Source: an uncultured Caryophanales bacterium (lineage in GTDB: Bacteria > Bacillota_I > Bacilli_A > RF39 > UBA660). From it: 64,000 nt of DNA. Both the position numbers and the translations under genes were made by a program. The notes under the pieces were generated by a model. It did not search any database and had not been told where the DNA came from. It worked only from the letters and a program-made list of their open reading frames with translations. Below are positions 52,594 through 60,447 of the stretch, piece by piece. The stretch's first letter is position 1; each line of letters starts with the position of its first letter. The DNA is taken from the NCBI GenBank assembly GCA_946628045.1, contig CAMOVZ010000005.1, forward strand, positions 1-64,000, in the 5' to 3' direction.

Positions 52594-53184
52594 ATGGAAA
52601 ACAAAACAAGTGCAATTAATATACAAATTGATACCAATGTAAAAAAAGATGCAACACTAGTCTTAACTGATTTAGGTTTATCGATGTCTTCAGCAATAAA
52701 CTTATTCTTAAAACAAGTAATTAAAAAGAATGGACTGCCTTTTGAAGTTACTAATGTAGTAGAAAATAAAAAGATATTAGATGTAGTATGTGGTCTTATT
52801 ATGAAAGATGGTAAATGTTTAATTGCTAAAAGAAAAAAAGATGATCATGTTAAAAACAAATGGGAATTTCCAGGAGGAAGAAGACAAGGTCTTGAAGATG
52901 AAAAGAAAACCTTAGAAAGAGCATTTAATGAATTATATAATATTAAAACTAATATAAAAGACTATTTAACTCATAGTATATGCGAGTATCCTGGTCATAT
53001 AGTAGATTTAAAATTATATGAATGTGAATATGTCTCAGGTGATTTTGAATTATCAACTCATTCTGAATACAAATGGGTAAATATAGAAGAGTTATTAGAT
53101 TATGATTTAGCAGATGCTGATGTAATCCTTTCTAAATTCCTAATAAAAAGAGAAATAGAAAATTCTAGAAATAAGGAGAATTAA
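52594..53184 (+). CDS. RelB/DinJ antitoxin-like domain fused to a degenerate Nudix domain
   Basis: 196 aa. Residues 1-47 read as a RelB/DinJ ribbon-helix-helix domain (INIQIDTNVKKDATLVLTDL, SMSSAINLFLKQVIK, GLPFEV). Residues about 58-165 are a Nudix domain (WEFPGGRRQGLEDEK), yet the Nudix box ends RAFNELYNI where REUxEExGU is expected, so most catalytic acids are missing and hydrolysis is doubtful. The start at ATG behind AAGGAGTGATATT is preferred over an upstream in-frame codon. No RelE/YafQ toxin gene follows; instead an intact Nudix hydrolase and MazG do. Perhaps a DNA-binding sensor that senses nucleotides with the dead Nudix domain. Confidence 0.78.
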   Translation: MENKTSAINIQIDTNVKKDATLVLTDLGLSMSSAINLFLKQVIKKNGLPFEVTNVVENKKILDVVCGLIMKDGKCLIAKRKKDDHVKNKWEFPGGRRQGLEDEKKTLERAFNELYNIKTNIKDYLTHSICEYPGHIVDLKLYECEYVSGDFELSTHSEYKWVNIEELLDYDLADADVILSKFLIKREIENSRNKEN

Positions 53185-53185
53185 T

Positions 53186-53596
53186 ATGAAAAATATAGAA
53201 GTAGTCGCAGCCGTTATAAAAAAAGAGGGTAAAATATTAGCTACACAAAGAGGATATGGACAGTTCCAAGGTGGATGGGAATTTCCTGGAGGTAAGCCAT
53301 TAACTGGAGAAACAAAAGAAAAAGCGCTAAAAAGAGAAATAAAAGAAGAATTAAATGCTTCTATTAAAGTAGAAGATTATATATGCACAGTAGAATATGA
53401 CTATCCAACATTTCATTTAACAATGCATACATACTTTTGTAGCTTATTAAATGACAATCTAGAACTAGTATACCATGATGAAAAAAACCTAGAACACGAA
53501 GCAATGAAATGGTTAACTAAAAAAGAACTAGATTCAGTAAATTGGCTACAAGCAGATATTATGATAGTAAATAAATTAAAAAAAATATTAAAGTAG
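53186..53596 (+). CDS. MutT-type Nudix hydrolase
   Basis: 136 aa. Full Nudix box GGKPLTGETKEKALKREIKEEL (G at about residue 34; REIKEE keeps the metal ligands, final Gly replaced by Asn). The rest resembles 8-oxo-dGTP diphosphatases and CTP pyrophosphohydrolases. It follows the fusion gene directly behind AAGGAGAATTA, and resembles its Nudix part, so the two may stem from duplication. It removes damaged or unusual nucleotides. Confidence 0.85.
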   Translation: MKNIEVVAAVIKKEGKILATQRGYGQFQGGWEFPGGKPLTGETKEKALKREIKEELNASIKVEDYICTVEYDYPTFHLTMHTYFCSLLNDNLELVYHDEKNLEHEAMKWLTKKELDSVNWLQADIMIVNKLKKILK

Positions 53597-53604
53597 GTGA
53601 TAAT

Positions 53605-53925
53605 ATGATAGATTTAAAACAAAAACAAAAAGAAGTAATACAAAACAAAATTAATCATGGTTTCAACACAACTGATATAAGTATGGAGTTTTGCCTAGCT
53701 AACGGAGAATTAGGAGAAGCTTATATCGCCTGGCTAAAAAAACAAGATGATGTAGGAGAAGAACTTGCAGATGTTGCTATATATTTATTAGGTATTGCTG
53801 AAATATTAGGAATTAATTTAGAAGAAGAAATAGAACATAAAATAGAAAAGAATAAAACAAGAATATATAAAAAGAATTCAAAGGGAATATTAGTAAAGGA
53901 AGATGAATTAGATGATAAAAAATAG
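53605..53925 (+). CDS. MazG-like nucleotide pyrophosphohydrolase
   Basis: 106-aa all-alpha NTP-PPase. Metal site acids in NGELGEAYIAW (about 31-41) and EELADVAIYL (about 50-59) fit the ExxE...ExxD pattern of MazG/dUTPase-like proteins. It forms an operon with the Nudix genes and completes a small nucleotide-sanitation set. RBS AGGTGATAAT. The next gene overlaps by 14 bases. Confidence 0.82.
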   Translation: MIDLKQKQKEVIQNKINHGFNTTDISMEFCLANGELGEAYIAWLKKQDDVGEELADVAIYLLGIAEILGINLEEEIEHKIEKNKTRIYKKNSKGILVKEDELDDKK

Positions 53926-54838
53926 ATTAAATTTAAATTATGACCAAATAAAAACCTTATTAGATAAATATGAATTAGAAACATTAGAGTCATTTGATGT
54001 ATTATTAAACTGCGTAGAAGATTACTATGATTTAAACGAAACTAATCATGCATATATAAATGTATCCAGAAAAAAATACCTTGAAAATATAGAAGAATTT
54101 GAAGGTAGAAACGAATATACATATAGGACACAAGTTGATAACTTTGATATCACTGAAATAATTGATAAAATAGATGAATTAGATGACGATGAACTAATTT
54201 ATTTAAACACTATGGTAAACCAAGCTTTAAAATGTACTAAACCAGATGCTATAGAAGCAAAAGTATTACCTAAACTATTAGAATTTAAAAATGCCCAAGA
54301 AAATAAAGCAGAAAAGAATGGATTACCTACTATAGATGTTTTATCTAACAAAGATATAGAAGATTTATTCAATAAATACGATGTAGTAGAATTAGAAGTA
54401 TTCTCATCTATATTAAAATTTGTAGTAGATTATGATACAACAGAAATTGCTAAAGTTATAGAAAAAGTATATAAAGAAAAATATGAATTACTACAATCTA
54501 ATTATGAAGTAGGAGTTAAACCAACTGGCTTTAAATTATCTGATTTAGGTAAAGTAAACGAATTATTAAGTGAAGATGAATTAGAATTTATACATACAAT
54601 GATAGAAAATGCTTCAATGTATTTAGAAAGTATTCAATCATCAGAAGATGAAATTAAAGAAATATTTGAAGATTTTGATAGTGGGGATTATCCAGTATTA
54701 GGAATATCTAAATTCCTAGATTCTATCGAGCAAGAACAAGAAGAAAGAAAAAATTATCCATTAAGAAAACCTACTCTAAATCCAAATAAGAATCAAAATC
54801 AAAAGCAAAAGAAAAAGACAAAGAAAAAGACTATATAA
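53912..54838 (+). CDS. Acidic helical protein with internal duplication, unknown
   Basis: 308 aa. Two halves (about 8-135 and 150-260) share a pattern: IKTLLDKYELETLESFDVLL with DELDDDELIYLNTMV against IEDLFNKYDVVELEVFSSIL with NELLSEDELEFIHTMI. C-terminal tail rich in Lys, Gln and Asn (KNQNQKQKKKTKKKT). No family recognised. ATG overlaps the end of MazG in another frame. Confidence 0.6.
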   Translation: MIKNRLNLNYDQIKTLLDKYELETLESFDVLLNCVEDYYDLNETNHAYINVSRKKYLENIEEFEGRNEYTYRTQVDNFDITEIIDKIDELDDDELIYLNTMVNQALKCTKPDAIEAKVLPKLLEFKNAQENKAEKNGLPTIDVLSNKDIEDLFNKYDVVELEVFSSILKFVVDYDTTEIAKVIEKVYKEKYELLQSNYEVGVKPTGFKLSDLGKVNELLSEDELEFIHTMIENASMYLESIQSSEDEIKEIFEDFDSGDYPVLGISKFLDSIEQEQEERKNYPLRKPTLNPNKNQNQKQKKKTKKKTI

Positions 54839-54855
54839 TTTATATAGTTTTTTTG
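54830..54855 (+). terminator. Terminator
   Basis: Stem ACTATATA/TATATAGT (54830-54837, 54841-54848) then T's. Confidence 0.7.
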
Positions 54856-54900
54856 TTTAAATAATAAAATATTATCCATACTAAGTATAGGAGGGATAAT

Positions 54901-55092
54901 ATGACACAAAAAGAATTATTATATGTAGAAGATGCCTATAATCATGAAAATACAGTAATATCTAATATACAAGATTATATAAATTGTCTTCAAGATGAAG
55001 ATTTAATAGATTTTATGAAAAAAGAATTAAAAACACATGAAAGAATAAAAAAAGATATATTAAAATTATTGGAGGAAGAAACAAATGAGTAA
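54901..55092 (+). CDS. Small CotF/ferritin-like helical protein
   Basis: 63 aa, two helices with KELLYVEDAYNHENTVI and FMKKELKTHERIKKDILKLL, the pattern of short spore-coat CotF-related or ferritin-like proteins in Bacilli. It overlaps the next gene by 8 bases in another frame, which encodes a longer member. A strong GGAGG ribosome site. The role in a coat is not proven. Confidence 0.6.
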   Translation: MTQKELLYVEDAYNHENTVISNIQDYINCLQDEDLIDFMKKELKTHERIKKDILKLLEEETNE

Positions 55093-55330
55093 TGACCAAA
55101 TATTCTTAGATAGCTATTTATTACTATTAAAAAGCAATGTAGAAGTATATGTACATGGAACTCTTGAAAGTAGTAATAAGAAAGTTAGAAATCTATTAAA
55201 ATCTTCATTAGATGATACATTATCAATGCAAAGAAATACATATGAAAAAATGACTGATATAGGCTGGTATAAAGTAGAAAATGTAGATATAAATACAATA
55301 TGTAAAACAATTAACAAAATAGAAGCATAG
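55085..55330 (+). CDS. CotF-like spore coat protein
   Basis: 81 aa. DQIFLDSYLLLLKSNVEVYV, HGTLESSNKKVRNLLKSSL and MQRNTYEKMTDIGWYKVEN follow the CotF family layout (D-L-L-x-K-x2, GT.E, ending in Y.....GWY). Coupled to the 63-aa gene upstream. Together with GerA (22658) this suggests spore-related functions in the lineage. Alternatively a ferritin-like protein with another use. Confidence 0.65.
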   Translation: MSNDQIFLDSYLLLLKSNVEVYVHGTLESSNKKVRNLLKSSLDDTLSMQRNTYEKMTDIGWYKVENVDINTICKTINKIEA

Positions 55331-55343
55331 CTTCTTTTTTTAT
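55321..55343 (+). terminator. Terminator
   Basis: Stem AGAAGC/GCTTCT (55321-55335) followed by T's. Confidence 0.75.
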
Positions 55344-55395
55344 TGAAAAAAAATTAAAAATAAGATAAAATGATATAGTAGGATAGGTGAGAAGA

Positions 55396-56286
55396 ATGAA
55401 TAATGGGGTAAATAATAATCAAGTACAACAACCACAACCAGTAATAACACCAATACCACAACAAGAACCACAACCCGTAATAACACAATCACAACCAGTA
55501 TTAATACCAGTACCACAACAAGAACCACAACCTGTACAAGTAGAAAAGAAAAAGAAAAAAATTAATTTATCATTAATACTAATTATTATTATTTTAGGAT
55601 TATTTGGATATATATATTTTATGAATACTAATTATAATCAAACTATTAATAATATAAAATATAATTGTACTCCAATACCTAATGGTAAAGAAACTGAATT
55701 AGATGTAAATTCTACATTGGTAAAAGAATTATATAGTAAAGTACAAACTACTATAAAAGAAGATATTGCTAATCCAAATTTTGATGATAATTTAAAATTA
55801 TATTTAGCATATAGACAAATAAAAGAAAAAGACAAATATGATAGTAATTGTAATTTATTTAGTAATAATTCTATGGAACCATATACTTGTGAAGTATCAA
55901 CTAAGTTTGTTCCTAAAGCATTTAAAGAAGAAACACTTATTCATGAAATAAAAAAATTATTTGGAGAAGAAACAAATATACCTCTAAAAAATATTCAATT
56001 AGGAAATACTTGTATAGTAGGATATCAATATATAAAAGATCGTGGTGAATTTGTAGAAGGATATTGTTCAGGACAAAATGCTAATCTATTTAGTGTAGAA
56101 AAGAAAATAACTAAAGCCATAAGTACTAATAATACAGTAACACTAACAGAAGAAGTAAAATATAAAGCATCAGAAAAAAGAGATTTACCAAGTTATTTAA
56201 AGAATGGTACATATACATATGTATTTAGATTAGATATGAATTATAATTATGTAGTAATAAGCAAAACATATAATGAAAAGTATTAG
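55396..56286 (+). CDS. Membrane-anchored protein with Gln/Pro-rich N-terminus
   Basis: 296 aa. Residues 1-50 consist of PQ-rich repeats (for example PVPQQEPQPV, two similar copies of about 20 residues), followed by basic KKKKK, one helix (about 55-74) and an outside domain (about 80-296) with six Cys. No family recognised. The upstream in-frame start is rejected because the AGGTGAGAAG site fits the ATG used here. Confidence 0.6.
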   Translation: MNNGVNNNQVQQPQPVITPIPQQEPQPVITQSQPVLIPVPQQEPQPVQVEKKKKKINLSLILIIIILGLFGYIYFMNTNYNQTINNIKYNCTPIPNGKETELDVNSTLVKELYSKVQTTIKEDIANPNFDDNLKLYLAYRQIKEKDKYDSNCNLFSNNSMEPYTCEVSTKFVPKAFKEETLIHEIKKLFGEETNIPLKNIQLGNTCIVGYQYIKDRGEFVEGYCSGQNANLFSVEKKITKAISTNNTVTLTEEVKYKASEKRDLPSYLKNGTYTYVFRLDMNYNYVVISKTYNEKY

Positions 56287-56300
56287 AATAGGGGAATATT

Positions 56301-56828
56301 ATGGAAATTAAAAAAGTAGTAACTGGATATTTAGATGAAAACTGTTATTTATTAATAAAAGATGGAAATTGTCTAGTAGTAGATCCAGGTGATGAATATA
56401 ATAAAATCAAAGATGAAATAGGGGATAATAAAGTATTAGGAGTACTTATAACTCATTCACATTTTGATCATATAGGAGCATTAAGAAATTTCTTAACTAA
56501 AAGAAGTATAAAAATATTTAAAAGAAGTAATCTAGAAGACAATAAAGAATATAAAATAGGAAATTTCACATTCAAAGCAATTCTTACTCCAGGTCATTCA
56601 AAAGACTCTGTAACTTTCTATTTTGAAGAAGATAAAGCAATGATTGTAGGAGATTTTATATTTAAAGAAAGCATGGGAAGAACTGATTTTCCAGGTGGAA
56701 GTGATTCTGATATGCAAGATTCTATTAAAAAGATTCTAGAGTATCCTGATGATACTAAATTATATCCAGGTCATTATGACGAAACTACATTAGGTTATGA
56801 AAAACAAAACAATCCTTTCTTAAAGTGA
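56301..56828 (+). CDS. MBL-fold hydrolase, glyoxalase-II-like (YcbL type)
   Basis: 175 aa. Metal site THSHFDHIGA (about 51-60), PGHSKDS, VGDFIFKESMGRTDFPGG and LYPGHYDETT are the classic glyoxalase-II-like blocks with all His/Asp ligands. Small YcbL-like proteins hydrolyse thioesters; the physiological substrate is unclear. Ends with TGA. RBS AGGGGAATATT. Confidence 0.87.
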   Translation: MEIKKVVTGYLDENCYLLIKDGNCLVVDPGDEYNKIKDEIGDNKVLGVLITHSHFDHIGALRNFLTKRSIKIFKRSNLEDNKEYKIGNFTFKAILTPGHSKDSVTFYFEEDKAMIVGDFIFKESMGRTDFPGGSDSDMQDSIKKILEYPDDTKLYPGHYDETTLGYEKQNNPFLK

Positions 56829-56840
56829 TTGTTTTTTATT
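56807..56840 (+). terminator. Terminator
   Basis: Stem AAAACAATC/GATTGTTTT spanning the stop codon, then T's. Confidence 0.7.
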
Positions 56841-56888
56841 GAGTAAATATATCTTTTATGTTATTATAAATAGCCAAGAGGTGTAACT

Positions 56889-57188
56889 ATGAAAGTATGG
56901 TCTAAAATAAAAATAAAAGATGAAAATAAAGATGTATTACTACTTTCAAAGGCATTAACTAATTACTTATATAGATATGGGCCAATAGTAGATATATATC
57001 GTAAATATAATATAAGTATGGAAGATAAAACTATATTAGATAAATATACTTCAGATAGAATAGCGGGATTATTAATGTTATATTTATCAAAGAATTATGA
57101 AAGAATAAATGATATTGCTAATAAATATAACTTAGATGATAATATTAAAAATATTAATCCAGAAATAGAAGCATATATAAACAAATAA
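56889..57188 (+). CDS. Small helical protein, unknown
   Basis: 99 aa, mostly alpha-helical, charged, without membrane segments. LLLSKALTNYLYRYGPIVDI and DRIAGLLMLYLSKNYERI are the more ordered parts. No family recognised. RBS AAGAGGTGTAACT. Confidence 0.6.
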   Translation: MKVWSKIKIKDENKDVLLLSKALTNYLYRYGPIVDIYRKYNISMEDKTILDKYTSDRIAGLLMLYLSKNYERINDIANKYNLDDNIKNINPEIEAYINK

Positions 57189-57212
57189 AAAAGGCCTAAG
57201 CCTTTTTCTTTT
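57189..57212. terminator. Terminator, AAAAAGGC/GCCTTTTT stem
   Basis: Stem with CTAA loop and a T tail; both strands could use it, serving the 99-aa gene and the small minus-strand gene. Confidence 0.85.
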
Positions 57213-57214
57213 TA

Positions 57215-57301
57215 TTATAAAAATAATAATACACTAAAAAATCCTAATACAGTAGCAATTAACATAACAATAGCTACAGCTTTAATAACTTTATCATTCA
57301 T
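57215..57301 (-). CDS. 28-aa single-helix membrane peptide
   Basis: Starts MNDKVIKAVAIVML on the minus strand behind TTAGGTGATTAAA, the standard ribosome site of this genome, and ends at TAA 57217-57215. Residues 6-27 form one hydrophobic helix (AIVMLIATVLGFFSVLLF). It resembles the small DUF4044-type or accessory membrane peptides of Firmicutes, of which I cannot tell which. It has its own intergenic space and a terminator. Confidence 0.7.
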   Translation of the reverse strand: MNDKVIKAVAIVMLIATVLGFFSVLLFL

Positions 57302-57400
57302 TTTAATCACCTAATAATATTATAAATTATTTGTCATAAAAAGTAAATTATAATTATTTATAATATTAAAGTATTTGAATATATTTAAATAGGTGAGTAT

Positions 57401-57991
57401 ATGAAAAAATTAATGAAGAAAAATAAACTATTTAAAATATTAATAATAATCACAATATTAATAGTACTATTAAGTATATTTATAAGTATAACACTACCAA
57501 AAGATATAAAAGAAGAAATATCTAATAATATAATTACCCTTAAAAACACTATAAAAACCTCTAAAATAAATAATATATCTACTCTATATAAAACACTTTC
57601 AAATAACCTAATAACATCATCTACAATATGGGTATTAGGTATATCTATAATAGGAATACCTATAGTAGTTGGAATATATATATTCAAAGTAATATTACTC
57701 TCATTAGAAATAATATTTTTTATTATAAATATAAAATATATAAATATATTATTTATACTTATATATCTATTACCTAGTATATTAAATATATTACTTTATT
57801 TTATATTGCTTTATTATTCAATTAATTATTCAATTATCTTAATAAAAGTATTATTTTTAAAGAAAGATTATAGATTAAAATTAATCACAAAAAGATATAT
57901 AAAAATATATTTATTTATATTTATAAGTATAATAATAAGTAGTTTAATAGAAATAATGTTAATACCTAGAATACTAATTCATTTAATTTAA
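57401..57991 (+). CDS. SpoIIM-like membrane protein (predicted)
   Basis: 196 aa with about five helices. The segment IWVLGISIIGIPIVVGIYIFK (about 76-96) matches the conserved block of stage II sporulation protein M and related DUF95 proteins. No other genes of the DMP engulfment machinery are here. Similar proteins exist in non-sporulating Firmicutes, so the role is open. Confidence 0.6.
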   Translation: MKKLMKKNKLFKILIIITILIVLLSIFISITLPKDIKEEISNNIITLKNTIKTSKINNISTLYKTLSNNLITSSTIWVLGISIIGIPIVVGIYIFKVILLSLEIIFFIINIKYINILFILIYLLPSILNILLYFILLYYSINYSIILIKVLFLKKDYRLKLITKRYIKIYLFIFISIIISSLIEIMLIPRILIHLI

Positions 57992-57996
57992 TTAAA

Positions 57997-58041
57997 AAGT
58001 GTCAATTTACACTTGATATTTTACACTCCAACATATATAAT
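57997..58041 (+). promoter_or_regulatory. Promoter with palindromic operator for the HTH gene
   Basis: AAGTGTCAATTTACACTT (57997-58014) is an interrupted palindrome with outer arms AAGTGT/ACACTT, overlapping the -35 TTGATA (58013-58018); spacer 17; TATAAT (58036-58041). A further half-site TTTACACT lies inside the spacer. Confidence 0.65.
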
Positions 58042-58062
58042 TATATTAGGAGGATAAATAAC

Positions 58063-58830
58063 ATGAAAGAATTAAATACAGTATTAACTGAGTTAGGAAT
58101 TAGTAAAGTACGTTTAGCTAAATATTTAGGAGTATCAAGACAAATGTTATATAACTATTTAGCAATAGATGATATGGCAAATTGGCCAAAAGAAAAAGCA
58201 GCTAAACTATTAAGTTTATTAAATGTAGAAGATATAAATGAATTAAGTAAAATTAAAATTACAGGTGAATATATCATTGAAGTAGAGAATAGATTAAATG
58301 AAGGAGTTAAAGATACTTCATCTAAAGAAATAATCTCTGATTTAAAAGGATTTAATAAAAAAGAACAAGAACTACTATCAGATATTATTAATTTATTAAA
58401 AGAAAAACTTTCTACTGATAAAACTAAAGATACATATAATACTTATGTATATTTATATAATTTCCTACAATCAATGGAAACAAATGAAGAATTAAAATAT
58501 ATCTTAGCATTTATGTCTAAATCATTAGGATTTGCTGATCCATTAGAATTTAACTTTAATAAAGATAAACAATTTGTATTTGAAAGTATTATGTTTAGTG
58601 CTATGACTTTATATAATAATGGAGGTTCATCTAAAGTAAAATTAGCTGAATCACATAAGAGATTTGTACAAAGTATAGAGCAAAAAAAGGAAGAAAAATT
58701 ATCACGTACACAAGAATTAAATACTGTTAAAATTCAAGCATTAAAAGAACTAGGATATACAGAAATAAATGAAGATAATGCTAAAGAAGTATTTGAAAAA
58801 ATAGCAGAAATTCAATCAAGAAAAGTTTAA
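58063..58830 (+). CDS. HTH (Cro/C1-like) DNA-binding protein with helical C-terminal part
   Basis: 255 aa. HTH at about 5-50 with SKVRLAKYLGVSRQMLYNYL. The rest is helical with a Lys/Glu-rich section and no recognised domain; MSKSLGFADPLEF and the helical end suggest an oligomerisation part. It is likely self-regulated, as its promoter overlaps a palindrome. Strong GGAGGATAAATAAC leader. Phage-repressor-like size, but no phage genes lie nearby. Confidence 0.7.
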   Translation: MKELNTVLTELGISKVRLAKYLGVSRQMLYNYLAIDDMANWPKEKAAKLLSLLNVEDINELSKIKITGEYIIEVENRLNEGVKDTSSKEIISDLKGFNKKEQELLSDIINLLKEKLSTDKTKDTYNTYVYLYNFLQSMETNEELKYILAFMSKSLGFADPLEFNFNKDKQFVFESIMFSAMTLYNNGGSSKVKLAESHKRFVQSIEQKKEEKLSRTQELNTVKIQALKELGYTEINEDNAKEVFEKIAEIQSRKV

Positions 58831-58853
58831 GACTATTTAGTAGTCTTTTTCTT
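58829..58853 (+). terminator. Terminator
   Basis: Stem AAGACTA/TAGTCTT (58829-58835, 58841-58847) followed by T's. Confidence 0.75.
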
Positions 58854-58875
58854 ATAGAGTAGAGGAGAAGTATAT

Positions 58876-58998
58876 ATGAATATAACTATTATATTAATAT
58901 TAGTATTATTAGGAATATTAGGATTAATATTTTTAGGAGGTATAATATTTCTAATAATTTATTTAATAAATAAAGATAAAAATAAAGAAAAAAAGTAA
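58876..58998 (+). CDS. 40-aa single-helix membrane peptide
   Basis: Starts MNITIILILVLLG behind AGAGGAGAAG. One long helix (about 3-31) is followed by a basic tail (NKDKNKEKK). No family recognised. A stem AGTAATG/CATTACT terminator (58994-59015) ends the unit and overlaps the stop codon. Confidence 0.65.
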   Translation: MNITIILILVLLGILGLIFLGGIIFLIIYLINKDKNKEKK

Positions 58999-59018
58999 TG
59001 AAATTAATCATTACTTTT
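58994..59018 (+). terminator. Terminator
   Basis: Stem AGTAATG/CATTACT then TTTTAT. Confidence 0.7.
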
Positions 59019-59541
59019 ATTTATGATTTTTAGTAGATAGTGGGGTTTGATTCAAGAGAAGATAACTTCCTATAATTGATATTATGTTAACTTCTATATA
59101 TATTTATTTATATATAATGACTCCCCTAGTAATATTTAACTAGTTTTTTAAAATAATTTAATTACAAACTAATTATAACATAATTTATATAAATAAAATT
59201 TAAATTTAAAAAGAAAAATTTTCAATTAAAAATTTATTTTACAGTTATTTATTATTATTATCATTATATTTATATATTATATAGATATAGATATCACTCC
59301 TATACTACTCACTTTTATCCTAAAAAGTAGGGTGTATTCTAAGCGATTTAGATATAAAAAGATGGATAGTTCATCACCTAAAATTACGAAATTAAATCTC
59401 GTGAATTTAGAATTAATTAGACGTATAGTTGTTAGGCTAAATTTACGAAAATGAAGCCTTATATCCTTTATTATATATAATATAAGGATATAGGTATAAA
59501 ATTAAAATAATAGTACATCATAATAACAGGAGGTTAATTTA
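59019..59541 (+). other. Long structured intergenic stretch, possible ncRNA
   Basis: No protein frame is convincing in 520 bases. It contains GGGG (59041-59044)/CCCC near 59125, a GAAGATAAC/GTTAACTTC pair, a 12-bp stem with one mismatch (59378-59389 with 59399-59410), a second related copy of its CTAAA..TTACGAAA element (59437-59458) and a long ATATCCTT/AAGGATAT stem (59461-59491). It precedes the small Cys-rich gene, so part of it may be a leader RNA. No known RNA family recognised. Confidence 0.35.
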
Positions 59542-59724
59542 ATGAAAAAGAAACGAAATAGAGTTTGTAATTTGAATTGTTCTAAAGTAGGGGATTCATG
59601 CAATAGAAATTGTAGTAACTCCTCTACTTCAAACTTTGCAAAAAATAAAAGTACTATTACAGACAATGAATATGAAGTTACTTCAGAAAGTAATAGTATG
59701 AATAAAAAGAAAAGAAGCAAATAA
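59542..59724 (+). CDS. Small Cys-rich basic peptide
   Basis: 60 aa, soluble, no signal peptide. VCNLNCSKVGDSCNRNC contains two CxxxC pairs (Cys9, Cys13, Cys21, Cys25); the rest is rich in Asn, Ser and Lys. A strong AGGAGGTTAATTTA ribosome site and a terminator (AGAAGCA/TGCTTCT, 59713-59731) argue for a real gene. It might be a zinc-binding or ribosomally made peptide; no modifying enzyme lies next to it. No family recognised. Confidence 0.55.
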   Translation: MKKKRNRVCNLNCSKVGDSCNRNCSNSSTSNFAKNKSTITDNEYEVTSESNSMNKKKRSK

Positions 59725-59737
59725 TGCTTCTTTTTTT
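59713..59737 (+). terminator. Terminator
   Basis: Stem AGAAGCA/TGCTTCT (59713-59719, 59725-59731) and T run; overlaps the stop codon. Confidence 0.8.
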
Positions 59738-59756
59738 AATAGGGGATCTACCCCAT

Positions 59757-60437
59757 TTATTTAATAATTGTTCCTCCCCATTCTACAACAGTAAAACCTA
59801 CTCTATTTACTTTATTTAGTTTTTGTTCTTTTACTTTAATAGGTTTATCTAACGCTTTATATTGCATTAAAATTCTTATCATTGTATCAGGTTCTTTAGA
59901 TAATTCTAAAGGCATATTCTTATTAATTTCATTTATATCAGCAAATCTAATATAATTGTATTTATTTTCTTGTAATTTAGGTAACCAATAAATAATAAAT
60001 TCTTCGCTTTCTTTTTCATTAAGCCCAAGTATTGCAAGTTTTTCTTCTAAGAATTTAATTGTATCTTTCCTACTAACTATAAATCCTTCATCTAATTTAA
60101 TAGGTTCAGTATGTTTACCTTCCCAATATAAAGAATATAATTGTCTATTAGTTTTAATATCAATTAATGTACCATCAGGTTTAGCTAAAACAGTCCATCC
60201 ATCATTATATATTGGATAAGTTACTGTAAGGTTATTAGGTTTACCTAATTTAATAGTAATCAAAGTATCTTCCATAGGGTATAAATATATAATTGGTTTA
60301 TAATCTACTGGTTCATCAGGATCATTACTACCACAACCATTTACAGTACGAACTATAATTATAATTGCCACTATAGTAATAGCTAATCCAATAAGTCCTC
60401 CTATTATACTTAATGTTATTATTAAACCTTTATTCAT
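59757..60437 (-). CDS. Membrane-anchored protein with YKPIIYLYP motif, unknown
   Basis: 226 aa. One N-terminal helix (about 5-30) then an exported domain opening DYKPIIYLYPMEDTLITIKL and GWTVLAKPDGTLID with YSLYWEG, a conserved set in an uncharacterised Firmicute family. It is the third gene of the xerD-deoB operon (10 bases after deoB). Function unknown. Confidence 0.65.
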   Translation of the reverse strand: MNKGLIITLSIIGGLIGLAITIVAIIIIVRTVNGCGSNDPDEPVDYKPIIYLYPMEDTLITIKLGKPNNLTVTYPIYNDGWTVLAKPDGTLIDIKTNRQLYSLYWEGKHTEPIKLDEGFIVSRKDTIKFLEEKLAILGLNEKESEEFIIYWLPKLQENKYNYIRFADINEINKNMPLELSKEPDTMIRILMQYKALDKPIKVKEQKLNKVNRVGFTVVEWGGTIIK

Positions 60438-60447
60438 AATATCTCCT

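Noticed and set aside
52594..53596. A classical RelBE or DinJ-YafQ toxin-antitoxin pair
   Set aside because: The antitoxin-like domain is fused to a Nudix fold, and no RelE/YafQ-like protein lies next to it.
55340..55528. Val/Leu-rich minus-strand frame
   Set aside because: Antisense of the Gln/Pro-rich repeats of the 55396 gene; low complexity and no ribosome site.
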